Positions 29,612-39,208 of a stretch of DNA of 64,000 bases are shown piece after piece (the first letter of the stretch is position 1; each line of letters starts with the position of its first letter). Made by a program: the position numbers and the translations under genes. Source of the stretch: Paenibacillus sp. P25 (GTDB lineage Bacteria > Bacillota > Bacilli > Paenibacillales > NBRC-103111); assembly GCA_024704175.1 (NCBI GenBank), contig CP085629.1, forward strand, positions 8,111,501-8,175,500, in the 5' to 3' direction. The notes under the pieces are model-generated. The model searched no databases. It was not told the DNA's origin and saw only the letters and a list, made by a program, of their open reading frames with translations.

Positions 29612-30084
29612 ATGCCGGTGATCCGGACGGAATTGTTCATTCGGGCTCCGATCGAGGTATGCTTTGATCTGGCGCGGAGCATCGATATTCATGCGGAATC
29701 GACGTCGCAGACCAGGGAGAGGGCCGTGGGGGGCCGGACGAGCGGTCTGATCGAGCTGGGGAGTCGGTGACCTGGGAAGCCGTGCATCTGGGGGTCAAAC
29801 AGCGCTTGACGGCAAAAATTACCGAGCTCGAGCGGCCGCACTACTTTGTGGATGAAATGGTGAAGGGCGCCTTTAAGGGGTTCAAGCATACGCACCGGTT
29901 TGAGCCGAGGGATCAGGGGACGCTGATGACCGATATGTTCGACTACGAGTCGCCGCTGGGGTCGCTGGGCAAGCTGGCGGACCGGCTGTTCCTGGAGGAG
30001 TACATGAGAGCTTTCCTGGTGAAGCGGAACGGCTATATCAAGCAGGTCGCCGAGCGGGGCGGCTTTCCGAGGGAAGCGCAATAA
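29612..30084 (+). CDS. SRPBCC-family (START-fold) protein, one frame break
   Basis: About 157 residues: VIRTELFIRAPIEVCFDLA and SIDIHAEST, then LGESVTWEAVHLGVKQRLTAKI, FKHTHRFEPRDQGTLMTDMFDYESPLG and the C-terminal LFLEEYMRAFLVKRNGYIKQ. This is the pattern of SRPBCC lipid/ligand-binding proteins of the CalC/cell-division-inhibitor-like group. A missing G at about 29757-29760 breaks the frame. It follows the DUF402 gene after six bases. Ligand unknown. Confidence 0.77.
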
Positions 30085-30098
30085 ATCCATAGCCGGCA

Positions 30099-30158
30099 GC
30101 AAAAACAGCCTCTCCTCTCCTGTCCAAAGGCAGGAATCGGAGGGGCTGTTTGATTTTA
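30099..30158. terminator. Bidirectional terminator between the SRPBCC gene and the MCP gene
   Basis: AAAACAGCC and GGCTGTTT arms with an inner CTCC...GGAG stem, followed by TTTGATTTT on the plus strand. Confidence 0.7.
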
Positions 30159-30165
30159 CTTCGAT

Positions 30166-31860
30166 CTATATCCGGAAGTGCCGGATGGAGTCCTTTAGCT
30201 CCTCAGCCAGCTTTGCCAGCTGATCCGCGCCTTCCTTCATGCGTCCCATGGAAGCGAGCCGCTCCTCGGAGGCCAAGGATACGCTCATGGTGTTTTCACT
30301 GGAGACCTGCGCGATCGACGCCGTGGACGCAACGGAGGCGGCGACTTGTTCGGCCGCTGCGGACATTTGTTCTGCGGCGGCGGAAACCTCCTGAATATCC
30401 TCACTCATGCTGCGGACCGAATCCACGATGACGCGGAAGGTTTGGCCCGATTCGTTCACGATGGCAATACCGCTGCGCACCTGGCCGGACACGCCCTCCA
30501 TCGCCTGAATCGTTTCGCGGGTTTCCTCCTGCATGGCTGCGATCCGGCCGGAAATCTCCTTGGCCGAAGCGTCGGACTGTGCAGCCAGCTTCTTCACTTC
30601 AGCTGCGACGACGGCAAAACCCCGGCCGCTCTCTCCGGCCCGGGCCGCTTCGATGGATGCGTTCAGCGCGAGCAGGTTGGTCTGGTACGAAATCTCCGAG
30701 ATCAGCTTGACGATGCCTCCGATCTCTTCCGACCGTTCGCCGAGCCGGCTGATTCGCTCTGCGGCCCTGCGGGTCAACTCGGAGATCGCATGCATCTGCC
30801 GCTCCGCTTCGTCCATGGCGGCGGTTCCTTGCGCTGCGCGATCCGTTGTATGTACGAACTTGTCCGCCATATCCGACGTGGTCCCTGAAATCCGGCCGAT
30901 GCCGGATGCCATTTCTTCCATGGCCACGGAGGTTTCACGGGAGGCCGTCATCTGCAGCTGGGCGCCTGCCGCCACCTCCTGAACGGCCGCGGTAATGAGC
31001 ACGGCGGCGTCCGTTGTGCGGGCTGCGCCTGCCGCCAGCTCCTCCGCCAGCTCAGTGACGCGCACGGAGGTTTCGAGCGAGCGGCCGATGGCAAGCTGCA
31101 GGCGGCGGATCATCCGGTTGAACGCTTCGGCGAGCTGACCGATTTCGTCGCGGCCCGTCGCCTTCATGGCGGACACCGTCAAATCGCCTTCCGATACCCG
31201 CACGATATTGCGCGCGACGGCCTGGAGCGGACGGGACAGGGCATAAATAAAATAGACGTTGATGCAGGCGGTTACCAGAATGCTGACCCCGAGAATGACA
31301 TAGATCCAGACGAGGCTGGCGGCATAAGCGCTTTTGGCGTCGGCGGCGGATTGTGCCGCGCCCTGTTGATTCAGATCGACCAAATGCTGCAGGTGGGTCT
31401 GCATGTCATCGAAGATTTTCGAGCCGCTGTCGATGAGAACCAGGGCGTCTTTCGGAGAGCCCGCGCGGCTAGTGACCAGTGTTTTTTGCGTGTTTTTCTT
31501 GAATTCGTCCCAAGCGGAGCGGAAAGCGGCGAAGGTACTTGTCTCCTCTTCGGACGAAGGGGAGTAGTCTTTAACGGCCGAATCGACGGCATCATATATT
31601 TCGCCGATGGAGTCCTCCAGCTTCTTGCGCTCGTCCGCGTCCGTTCGGTCCTTATGCCGGTAAACGAGGTTGAGCACATGCTCGGTTTCAAAATGAATGC
31701 GGTTGACCGCTTCGATCTTCGGCATCCGCACGGCTGTCATCTGGCCGGCCTGGCGTTCAATGAACATCATGCGGTTTAAGGAAAGCACCGAGGTCAGAAT
31801 AAGCACGAGCTGCATGATGATAAAAGCGAGGGAGATTTTACGGCTGACGGTCCATCGCAT
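30166..31860 (-). CDS. Methyl-accepting chemotaxis protein
   Basis: 564 residues, intact. Membrane segment (SLAFIIMQLVLILTSVLSL), an extracellular four-helix-bundle (4HB_MCP-type) sensor region to about 185, second membrane segment (VWIYVILGVSILVTACINVYF), HAMP (SRPLQAVARNIVRVSEGD), then a signalling domain whose hairpin tip reads EISYQTNLLALNASIEAARAG. Ligand unknown. It should couple to CheW/CheA, which are not in the window. ATG behind AAGGAGGCCCGCCC. Confidence 0.93.
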   Translation of the reverse strand: MRWTVSRKISLAFIIMQLVLILTSVLSLNRMMFIERQAGQMTAVRMPKIEAVNRIHFETEHVLNLVYRHKDRTDADERKKLEDSIGEIYDAVDSAVKDYSPSSEEETSTFAAFRSAWDEFKKNTQKTLVTSRAGSPKDALVLIDSGSKIFDDMQTHLQHLVDLNQQGAAQSAADAKSAYAASLVWIYVILGVSILVTACINVYFIYALSRPLQAVARNIVRVSEGDLTVSAMKATGRDEIGQLAEAFNRMIRRLQLAIGRSLETSVRVTELAEELAAGAARTTDAAVLITAAVQEVAAGAQLQMTASRETSVAMEEMASGIGRISGTTSDMADKFVHTTDRAAQGTAAMDEAERQMHAISELTRRAAERISRLGERSEEIGGIVKLISEISYQTNLLALNASIEAARAGESGRGFAVVAAEVKKLAAQSDASAKEISGRIAAMQEETRETIQAMEGVSGQVRSGIAIVNESGQTFRVIVDSVRSMSEDIQEVSAAAEQMSAAAEQVAASVASTASIAQVSSENTMSVSLASEERLASMGRMKEGADQLAKLAEELKDSIRHFRI

Positions 31861-32167
31861 GGGCGGGCCTCCTTAGGTCTTATGTATTTATTTGAACATG
31901 GGTCAAAAGAATCATTCGACAATATTCGCATTATTCCTGCTGGGATGAAAACAATTTTTTCAAAGGCACTTGGCGACGGTTCGGCGCGGTTCCGGGTTTA
32001 GATGGCGAGGATACGGGAATACGGCGTCGAATAAGATGAATAAGCGGGTCAAGGAATGAACAGACCTAGTGGCCGGGAACGATCAATCGGGCCGGTCGGG
32101 AAGAAAGGACCGTCCGGTCTATGTCTGAATAAAAAGGAGCTGCAGCCAATACGATGACGAAGCTGGA
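31861..32167. other. Intergenic region, no supported gene
   Basis: The region upstream of the MCP gene (transcribed to the left) holds no reading frame with a ribosome site or family match. An AAGGACCG/CGGTCTATG-like weak hairpin lies near 32100. Confidence 0.4.
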
Positions 32168-32374
32168 TGAACCTTCGATATCCACGGCAACCTGAACCTG
32201 CCGGTGGCCGGCATTTCCCGCGAAGAGGCGGAAGCCCACTTCGGCTGGCTCGGCGCCTTCGCATCGGCAGACAATCCGACGTCGAGCGCATGGACCCGGG
32301 AACGGCTGGGCTGGCGGCCGGTGCATCCCGCACTGATCCCGGATCTCGAACAGGGTCACTACTTTGGCGGCTGA
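32168..32374 (+). pseudogene. 3' remnant of a short-chain dehydrogenase/NAD-epimerase gene
   Basis: One frame reads FDIHGNLNLPVAGISREEAE, AHFGWLGAFASADNPTSSA, RERLGWRPVHPALIPDLEQG, HYFGG-stop. This is the C-terminal end of atypical SDR (NAD(P)-dependent epimerase-like) proteins, where TxxRLGWxPxxPGLIxDLExGHYF is characteristic. No Rossmann part or start can be found upstream in any frame. So this is a 5'-truncated relic of about 68 codons, unlike the other genes here, which are only frame-shifted. Confidence 0.7.
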
Positions 32375-32497
32375 ACGCCGGCTTTGCAGAGCATCGCCGA
32401 AACAAAATAAGGTGGACATGTTTCGGAAGCCCGTGCTATCATAACGGAAGCCGGGTGAGTCCGGCGGTGCGTCAGTTTAACTTCATAATGTGAAAGA

Positions 32498-32680
32498 GTA
32501 GGTGCCGAATTCCTTTAAACAACAAGGTTTCGGCTTAAAAGGGAAGCCGGTGTAAATCCGGCACGGTCCCGCCACTGTAAGCTGGGAGCTTCGCCTGCGT
32601 GAAAGTCAAGGTCACTGTTGAGCAATCGATGGGAAGGCCGCAGGAGAAGCGATGAGAAGCGAGTCAGGAGACCTGCCTAT
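32498..32680 (+). ncRNA. Cobalamin (adenosylcobalamin) riboswitch
   Basis: Contains GGTGCCGAA at the 5' side, GGGAAGCCGGTGTAAATCCGGC, then the hallmark B12 box region CCCGCCACTGTAAGC, GGTCACTG, GGGAAGGCC and the closing AGTCAGGAGACCTGCC (about 32663-32677). The order and spacing fit the class I AdoCbl aptamer. It sits ahead of a leader terminator and the cobalt permease/cbi operon, so B12 should switch the operon off. Confidence 0.95.
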
Positions 32681-32840
32681 TCTTTTGTCACCATGGAACC
32701 TACGCGGATAGGGAGGTGAACGGGAACGGTAAAGGGGCTCGCCCTCTGCCTTCAGGCGGCTGTTTTGAACATTCAAAACGGGACCTGCGCTGAAGAGCGG
32801 AAGTGGCTCTGGCCTCAGTCTATTTATCGCTCAAACGTTG

Positions 32841-32873
32841 GCATCTTTCCGGGAGGAAGGGTGCTTTTTTTGT
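32841..32873 (+). terminator. Leader terminator controlled by the cobalamin riboswitch
   Basis: GCATCTTTCC, a short loop and GGAAGGGTGC followed by TTTTTTTG, between the aptamer and the first gene. The position fits a transcription-attenuation platform. Confidence 0.75.
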
Positions 32874-32945
32874 TGTTTAGGAAATGATGCGAAGCATGTT
32901 CCTGTGTGTAACCGGGGGATTTATTTTTGAGGAGGAGAAAAAAGC

Positions 32946-33635
32946 ATGGCGGAGTTACTTATGATTCCCCTCGTATTCATCCTGATGGGGTTTCGCCACG
33001 GCTTCGATACGGACCATGTGGCGGCCATCGCCGATTTGGTCGGTGCGGAGTCGGGCAATAAAGCGGGCCGGCAGGTGAAGCTGGGGTTGATGTATGTACT
33101 GGGTCACGGCCTGATCGTGCTGATGCTGGGGATGCTGGCGGTCTTCACGGGATCGAGGCCGCCGGAGCCGGTACTCGAGGCGCTGGAGAGCCTGGTTGGC
33201 GTAAGCCTGGTAGTCTTGGGGGCGGCGGTGCTGATTACCGTGTTCCGGCAGAAAAGCAAGGATTCGTACGTCAGCCGGGCGGCGCTTGTAGGGGACTGCT
33301 CGCGCGTCTTTTCGGCACGAAGAAGCTGAAGGTGCAGGGTGCGGGCATTGCCGGCGCTTTTGCCATCGGCATGCTGCATGGAGTCGGGGCGGAAACGCCG
33401 ACACAGCTGGCTTTGATCTCGACTACAGCCGGGCTTACCGATGCGCTCAAGGCGATTATGCCGATCGTACTCTTCACGGCGGGCCTGGCGGGAGCGACGG
33501 TGCTGATCACGTATGCGGCTTCCTGGAGTTTTCTTCGTGCAGGGGTGCGCCGAATCGGGTATATGCTTTGCTGGGGTTTGCCTGACCGGAGGATATAGCG
33601 TAATTCTGGGTCTAATGATGCTGTTGGAACGGTAA
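32946..33635 (+). CDS. NiCoT/HupE-like cobalt transporter, two frame breaks (CbiW position)
   Basis: About 230 residues, six to seven membrane segments. The first segment holds FRHGFDTDHVAAIADLV, the RHxxDxDH metal motif of nickel/cobalt permeases, and a second His segment reads GMLHGVGAETPTQLAL. Frame changes in GGGG at about 33291 (VGGLLARLFGTKKLK after repair) and near 33565 (AGVCLTGGYSVILGLMMLLE, stop 33635). As first gene behind a cobalamin riboswitch it most likely brings in cobalt. It holds the place of cbiW in the Bacillus megaterium cobI operon, which otherwise has the same gene order. ATG 32946 behind GAGGAGGAGAAAAAAGC. Confidence 0.82.
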
Positions 33636-33671
33636 AAAAGAGCGGGAAAGTCATGCAGGAGGAGGAGCAAT

Positions 33672-35479
33672 ATGAGCGGACGCTTATCGGTTATCGGGTT
33701 CGGACCCGGCGACTTCGAGCATATGACGCAGAGAGCCAAAGATGCGATCCGGGAAAGCGACGTCGTTATCGGTTATAACACATATGTGGATTTGATTCGG
33801 GGACTGCTCGGGGAGCAGCAGATTGTGCGGACAGGCATGACCGAAGAGGTCAGCCGGGCGCAGGAGGCCGTAAGGCAGGCGGAAGCCGGACATAAGGTAG
33901 CCGTTATCTCAAGCGGCGACGCCGGGGTGTACGGGATGGCGGGGCTTGTGTATGAGGTGTTGATTGAAAAAGGCTGGCGGCGCGGAGAAGGTGTGGAAGT
34001 CGAGGTCATCCCGGGGATTTCGGCGATCAATTCCACCGCCTCCCTGCTCGGCGCCCCGGTGATGCACGACGCCTGCACGATCAGTCTGAGCGACCATTTG
34101 ACCCCGTGGGAGATTATCGAAAAGCGGATCGAAGCCGCCGGGGCGGCGGATTTCGTCGTTGCTCTGTACAATCCCCGGAGCGGGAGGCGGACGCGGCAAA
34201 TCGTGGAGACGCGGCGCATCCTGCTGAAATACCGCTCGCCCGAAACCCCGGTGGGCATTGTCAAGAGCGCTTACCGGGAGCGGGAACAAGTTGTGCTCAC
34301 GACGCTCGCGCAGATGCTGGAGCATGACATCGGCATGCTGACGACGGTCGTCATAGGCAATTCGTCGACGATGGTCTATGATGGGCTCATGATCACGCCC
34401 CGGGGCTACCAGCGGAAGTATACGCTGGGCGAGGAGCTGCAGCCGCTGAAGCCGCATGAGCGGTCGCGGCCGGAGGCCGAGCCCTGGGCGCTGGCTCAGG
34501 AGGAGCCGGAGGCGTCAGCGGGTGCTGCGGCTGGCGGCGAGGAGCCCGGGGGCGGCGTGCTTCGCCGGCTGCAGCAGTAAGGGCAAGCGCTGCTGGAAGC
34601 GGCGCGACAGGCGGCGTGAAGGCGCAGGCGGCGCCGGGCGAGGCGGCCGGATTCGCGGCGGCAGGCGGACCGTCGGGGCCGGATGGCGGGAAGCCGGACG
34701 CTACCGCCGCGACCGGGCGGCAGGGGCCGCTGGAGCTGGCGCTGGAGGCGCTGCGGCTGGCATCGGGCCTGCGCGATCAGGCGCCGGGGACGCGGGTAGC
34801 GGTTTGGATGCGGCCGGGGGCTCTTCCGGCGTGAGGAGGTGCTCGAGTTCGCGGTGCGGCCGGGACTCGCGGAGAAGAAGCTGACGCCCGCGCAGCTGGC
34901 GGCCTTGGCTGAGGCGGCGGGGACCGCGGCTCGGTCGAGTATACGCCGCACCATCAGCTCGTGGTCCGGCTGCGGACAAGCGAGAAGGAAGCGGTGCTGG
35001 AGCGGTTGCGGGCCGAGGGCCTCATGCTGGAGCCGGTCGGCGATGTGGTGCAGCTGAAGGCCTGCGATTTTTGCAACCTGGAGAAGGCGGAGTCGGTGCC
35101 GTATGCTGAAAGTCTGCATGCGGAGCTGGGCGGCATGAAGGTGCCGAAGGAGCTGAAGATCGGCTTCAACGGTCGCGGCATGGCCTGCTACGGCGCCGTG
35201 AAGGAAGATATCGGGATTGTATACCGGAAGGAGAAATTCGATCTCTTCCTTGGGGGCAAAACCGTCGGCCGCAATGCGCATGCCGGCCAGCCCGTAGCGG
35301 AAGGGATTCCGCCGGAGCAGCTGATGGAAGTCGTCAGCCGGATTGTACGGCGTTACGCCGAGGAAGGGCATCCGAACGAGCGTTTTCATAAATATTTTGC
35401 CCGAGTGAAAGAGCTGGAGCAGTACCGCCACCAGGAGGCGCCTGTATTGATCGGCGAGCCTGCCGTGTGCGGTGACTAA
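33672..35479 (+). CDS. cbiH60: CbiH60: cobalt-factor III C17-methyltransferase fused to a ferredoxin-like Fe-S domain, frame-broken
   Basis: Residues 1-240 are a CobJ/CbiH SAM methyltransferase (VIGFGPGDFEHMTQRA, GDAGVYGMAGLV, VIPGISAINSTASLLG, FVVALYNPRSGRR) that contracts the ring with loss of C20. A Gly/Ala-rich linker follows, then a nitrite/sulfite-reductase-like half (VEYTPHHQLVVRLRT, QLKACDFCNLEKAESVPYA, GFNGRGMACYGAVKEDIG) with Cys for an Fe-S cluster. A stop at 34578 and frame changes near 34575, 34825 and 34921 separate the parts. The same fusion, CbiH60, converts cobalt-factor III to cobalt-precorrin-4 in Bacillus megaterium. Two split genes are possible if the stop is real. Confidence 0.85.
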
Positions 35480-35497
35480 ATGTAAGGGGGATAGGGT

Positions 35498-36611
35498 ATG
35501 ATCGGGAGAGGAAGCTTGAATCCTGGCGGGGATGCGGTGTTGTTCGTCGGACACGGCGACCGGGAGCCGGAGGGCAATGAGGAAGTAAGGACCTTCGTTC
35601 GTTCCGTAGCGGAACGGCTGGTGGTGCCGGTGGTGGAGACGTGCTTCCTGGAATTCGAGGTGCCGTCGATGCTGGAGGGACTTGCGAAGTGCGTCGAGCG
35701 GGGAGCGGACAGGGTTGCGGTGGTGCCGATCTCATTGTTTGCGGCGGGCCATGTCAAGCTGCATATTCCTGCCGCCATCGACGAAGCAAAGCGCCGGTAT
35801 CCGCAGGTGGAGTTTGTCTACGGCGGTCCGATCGGCGTGCACGAGCTGGTGCTCGATATTATCGCGTCGCGCCTGGCGGAAGCCGGCGTAGAGACGGAGG
35901 CGGAACTGGAGGATACGGCGCTCCTGATTGTAGGCCGGGGCAGCGGCGATCCGGATGCGAACAGCGATTTGTTCAAAATTTCACGGCTCGTCTGGGAACG
36001 GTTCAAGGTGAAATATGTGGAGACGGCCTTTATCGGCGTTACGGCTCCTCTCGTGGATGAAGGGGTGGAGCGCGCGCCTGCGGCTTGGAGCCAAGCGGGT
36101 GGTGCTGGTGCCGTACTTTTTGTTCACGGGAGTGCTGATCAAACGGATGGAGGCGCTGATCGGCGAGCTGGCCGAGCGGCATCCGGACCGGACGTTCGCG
36201 CTCGCGGGGTATTTCGGGTTTCATCCGAAGCTGCAGGAGTTGCTGGCCGAACGGGCGCACGAGGCGCTGCAGGGCGAAGCGAAGATGAACTGCGGGCTGT
36301 GCCAGTACCGCCAGGCGGCGATGGCTGAGCACGGACACGACCATGCGCACGGGCATGTGCATGGACATGTACATTCGCACCATGGGCACGAGCATGGACA
36401 GGAACATGATCACGATCATGGACACGATCATGGACTCATACATGCGCACGGGCATGAGCACGAACATGGACACGAGCATGATCACAAGCATGAACATGAG
36501 CATGATCACAAGCATGCCCATGCGCATCATCACGAGAACGAACACGATCATGAGCTCGAGAAGCCGCGACCACAAGGACCGGCGGCCACCATCGGAGGTG
36601 GGCGCGTATGA
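35498..36611 (+). CDS. cbiX: Sirohydrochlorin cobaltochelatase CbiX with His-rich tail, one frame break
   Basis: Inserts cobalt into sirohydrochlorin, the committing step of the anaerobic route. Two chelatase repeats: VLFVGHGDREPEGNEEVR, VPISLFAAGHVKLHIP, and LLIVGRGSGDPDANSD, VLVPYFLFTGVLIKRM. An MNCGLCQYRQ motif (MXCXXC) is an Fe-S site. The C-terminal 80 residues hold about 36 His in HG, HE and HD repeats, a metal store or cobalt-delivery tail known from long CbiX proteins. The frame breaks near 36075. Its stop overlaps the cbiJ ATG. Confidence 0.92.
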
Positions 36612-37381
36612 TTCTTGTGATGGCCGGAACGAGCGATGCCCGGGAGCTGGCGCTGCGAATCGCCGGCGCAGGCTACCCGGTGACCGCCTCCGTGGTGACG
36701 GAAAGCGCGGCGAAGAGCATCGAAGAAGCCGGGCCGCCCGTCAGGGCGGGAAGGCTGAACGCTGACGGTTTGTACGAGTGGCTTCGCGACAACGGGATTC
36801 ACACCGTAGTCGACGCGAGCCACCCGTTCGCGGAGGAGGCTTCACGTAACGCCATGGCGGCGGCGAAGCGTGCCGGCGTACCGTACATCCGCTACGAGCG
36901 TGAGAGCGGCGTCTATGAGCCGCACGGGTCGCTGCTGTATGCGGAGGATTACGTGCAGGCGGCGGAGCTCGCCGCAGCCAAAGGCGGTGTCGTCATGCTG
37001 ACGACGGGCAGCAAGACGCTGCATATTTTTGCCGAGCGTCTTCTCGGAAAGCCGAATGTGACGCTGGTGGCGCGCATGCTTCCGCGCAAGGACAATATGG
37101 AAAAATGCGAACAGCTCGGGCTGGAGCAGAGGAACATCGTAGCGATGCAGGGGCCTTTTTCCAAGGAGCTCAATGCAGCGCTATATCGGCATTATGGGGT
37201 CACACTGATGATTACCAAAGAAAGCGGCAAGGAAGGCGCGGTGGACGAGAAGCTGGAAGCGGCGCTGGAGGCCGGGATCGAAACGATCGTGATCGGCCGG
37301 CCGAAGCTGGAGTACGATACGGTGCATACGAATTTTGAAGCGGTGCTTGCGGAGTTGGCCGCACTTACAACGGAGGTGTGA
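36608..37381 (+). CDS. cbiJ: Cobalt-precorrin-6A reductase
   Basis: 257 residues, intact. CbiJ/CobK pattern: ILVMAGTSDARELALRIAG at the start, VVDASHPFAEEASRNAM, YIRYERESG, VMLTTGSKTLHIFAE and ITKESGKEGAVDEKLEAA near the end. It reduces the ring with a nicotinamide cofactor. Overlaps cbiX by four bases and precedes cbiC by five. Confidence 0.93.
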   Translation: MILVMAGTSDARELALRIAGAGYPVTASVVTESAAKSIEEAGPPVRAGRLNADGLYEWLRDNGIHTVVDASHPFAEEASRNAMAAAKRAGVPYIRYERESGVYEPHGSLLYAEDYVQAAELAAAKGGVVMLTTGSKTLHIFAERLLGKPNVTLVARMLPRKDNMEKCEQLGLEQRNIVAMQGPFSKELNAALYRHYGVTLMITKESGKEGAVDEKLEAALEAGIETIVIGRPKLEYDTVHTNFEAVLAELAALTTEV

Positions 37382-37386
37382 GGAAC

Positions 37387-38038
37387 ATGGATTTTCGCAC
37401 GGATTTTGTACCGACGACGGTACAGCCGCAGGAGATTGAGGAAGAGAGCTTCCGCATCATTACGGAGGAGCTCGGGCCGCACGATTTTACTGAGGAGCAG
37501 TTCAAGGTGGTGCAGCGGGTCATTCACGCTTCGGCGGATTTTGAGCTGGGGCGCGACCTGCGGTTTCACAAGGACGCGATAACGGAGGGCATCCGCTCGA
37601 TCCGCGCCGGACGTCCGGTCATTGCCGACGTGCAAATGGTGCAGTCGGGCATCTCCAAGCCGCGTCTCGCGAAATTCGGAAGCGACGTGAACGTGTACAT
37701 TTCCGACCCGGACGTGATGGAGGAGGCGAAGCGTCTTAATACAACGCGGGCGATCATCTCTATGCGGAAAGCGGCGAAGCTGGCCGACGGGGCGGTTTAT
37801 GTGATCGGCAACGCGCCGACGGCGCTGCTCGAGCTGATTCGTCTCGTCAAGACGGGAGAGGCCCGGCCGGGGCTCATTATCGGCGTTCCGGTAGGCTTCG
37901 TATCGGCGGCGGAATCGAAGGAGGAGCTCGCTGAAGCTGGACGTGCCTTTTATCACCAACATCGGGCGAAAAGGAGGCAGCGCGGTAGCCGTTGCGGCGC
38001 TGAACGCGCTGTCGCCGCTGGCGGAGCGGCAGGAGTAG
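37387..38038 (+). CDS. cbiC: Cobalt-precorrin-8 methylmutase, one frame break
   Basis: About 217 residues. CbiC/CobH markers are FKVVQRVIHASADFELG, ADVQMVQSGISKPRL (the catalytic His lies in VIHASADFE) and ALLELIRLVKTGEARPGLIIG. It moves the C11 methyl to C12, making hydrogenobyrinate/cobyrinate. A frame change near 37930 joins EELA to KLDVPFITNIGRKGGSA and a stop at 38038. ATG behind GGAGGTGTGAGGAAC. Confidence 0.92.
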
Positions 38039-38044
38039 CGGACC

Positions 38045-39208
38045 ATGGACGCGACGAAGGAAAAACCGATGCGCCACGGATACACGACCGGCTCCTGCGC
38101 TACGGCGGCCACCCAGGCGGCGCTGACGGCGCTGATTCTGCAGGAGCCCCAGGCGCAGGCGCGCATCCGGTCGCCGATCGGCACGGAGGTGACGTTCGAG
38201 ATCGAGACCTGCGAGCTGGTCGGAGAAGGCGGGGCTCGGGCCTCCGTCATTAAGGACGCGGGGGACGACCCCGACGCGACGCATGGCGCCCGCATCTGCG
38301 CAGAGGTGACTTGGCGCGAGGAACCGGGCATCGTCATCGACGGCGGCGTCGGTGTCGGCCGGGTGACGAAGCCGGGGTCGCCGGTGCCTGTGGGCGAAGC
38401 GGCCATCAACCCCGTCCCGCGCAAAATGATCCGCGAAGCCGTGGAGGACGTGCTGAACCTCTACGAATTGGCCGAGCGGGGAGTTTCGGTCGTCATCTCG
38501 GTGCCGGACGGGGAGGAAATCGCCAAAAAAACGCTCAACGGGCGGCTCGGCATCCTTGGCGGCATCTCGATTCTCGGCACCCGGGGTATCGTCGTCCCGT
38601 TCTCGACGTCAGCCTACAAGGCGAGCGTGGCGCAAGCGGTTCGCGTGGCGGTGGCCGGCGGCTGCAAGCACGTAGTGCTTTCCACCGGCGGGCGGAGCGA
38701 GCAGTACGGGATGTCGATGTACCCGGATTTGCCGGAGGAAGCGTTCATCGAGATGGGCGACTTCGTCGGCTTCGCGCTGAAGCAGTGCAAGGCGAAGCAG
38801 GTGGAGAAGGTGACGCTCGTCGGCATGATGGGCAAATTCAGCAAGGTGGCCCAGGGCGTCATGATGGTTCATTCGAAGAGTGCGCCGGTCGATTTCGGCT
38901 TCCTGGCCCGGGTGGCGGAGGAGGCGGGAGCTCCGGAAAGTCTGCTCGAGGAAATCCGCGGAGCCAATACGGCGGCTCAGGTCGGGGACCGGATGCAGGC
39001 GGAGGGGAACCATGCCTTTTTCGAAAAGCTGTGCTACTACTGCCGCCGTGCGGGACTTGAGGAAACCGGCGGCGGGCTGGAGATAGAGACGGCGATCATT
39101 TCGATGAAGGGCGAGCTCGCTGGGACGCGTGGCCGTGCCTTTTACGCCGGAAGGAGATACATAACCAATGATGAATGCGAATATGAAAGTGATCGGGATC
39201 GGGGATGA
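38045..39208 (+). CDS. cbiD: Cobalt-precorrin-5B C1-methyltransferase
   Basis: 387 residues as read. CbiD markers are RHGYTTGSCATAATQAAL near the start, KKTLNGRLGILGGISILGTRG and VVLSTGGRSEQYGM. A frame change near 39118 is likely: the alternative reading continues MKGELLGRVAVPFTPEGDT with a stop at 39164, just before cbiET, while the reading as given runs into cbiET to 39208. No SAM-like Gly motif is seen, as usual for this unusual methyltransferase family. Six bases after cbiC. Confidence 0.92.
   Translation: MDATKEKPMRHGYTTGSCATAATQAALTALILQEPQAQARIRSPIGTEVTFEIETCELVGEGGARASVIKDAGDDPDATHGARICAEVTWREEPGIVIDGGVGVGRVTKPGSPVPVGEAAINPVPRKMIREAVEDVLNLYELAERGVSVVISVPDGEEIAKKTLNGRLGILGGISILGTRGIVVPFSTSAYKASVAQAVRVAVAGGCKHVVLSTGGRSEQYGMSMYPDLPEEAFIEMGDFVGFALKQCKAKQVEKVTLVGMMGKFSKVAQGVMMVHSKSAPVDFGFLARVAEEAGAPESLLEEIRGANTAAQVGDRMQAEGNHAFFEKLCYYCRRAGLEETGGGLEIETAIISMKGELAGTRGRAFYAGRRYITNDECEYESDRDRG

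Noticed and set aside
34581..34960. A separate gene between cobJ-like and sulfite-reductase-like parts
   Set aside because: The pieces are low-complexity Ala/Gly linker and the start of the ferredoxin-like half; they join to CbiH60 rather than forming an independent family.
36300..36590. A CATG-rich microsatellite or protein-binding repeat array
   Set aside because: The pattern is explained by His-rich coding sequence in frame with cbiX.
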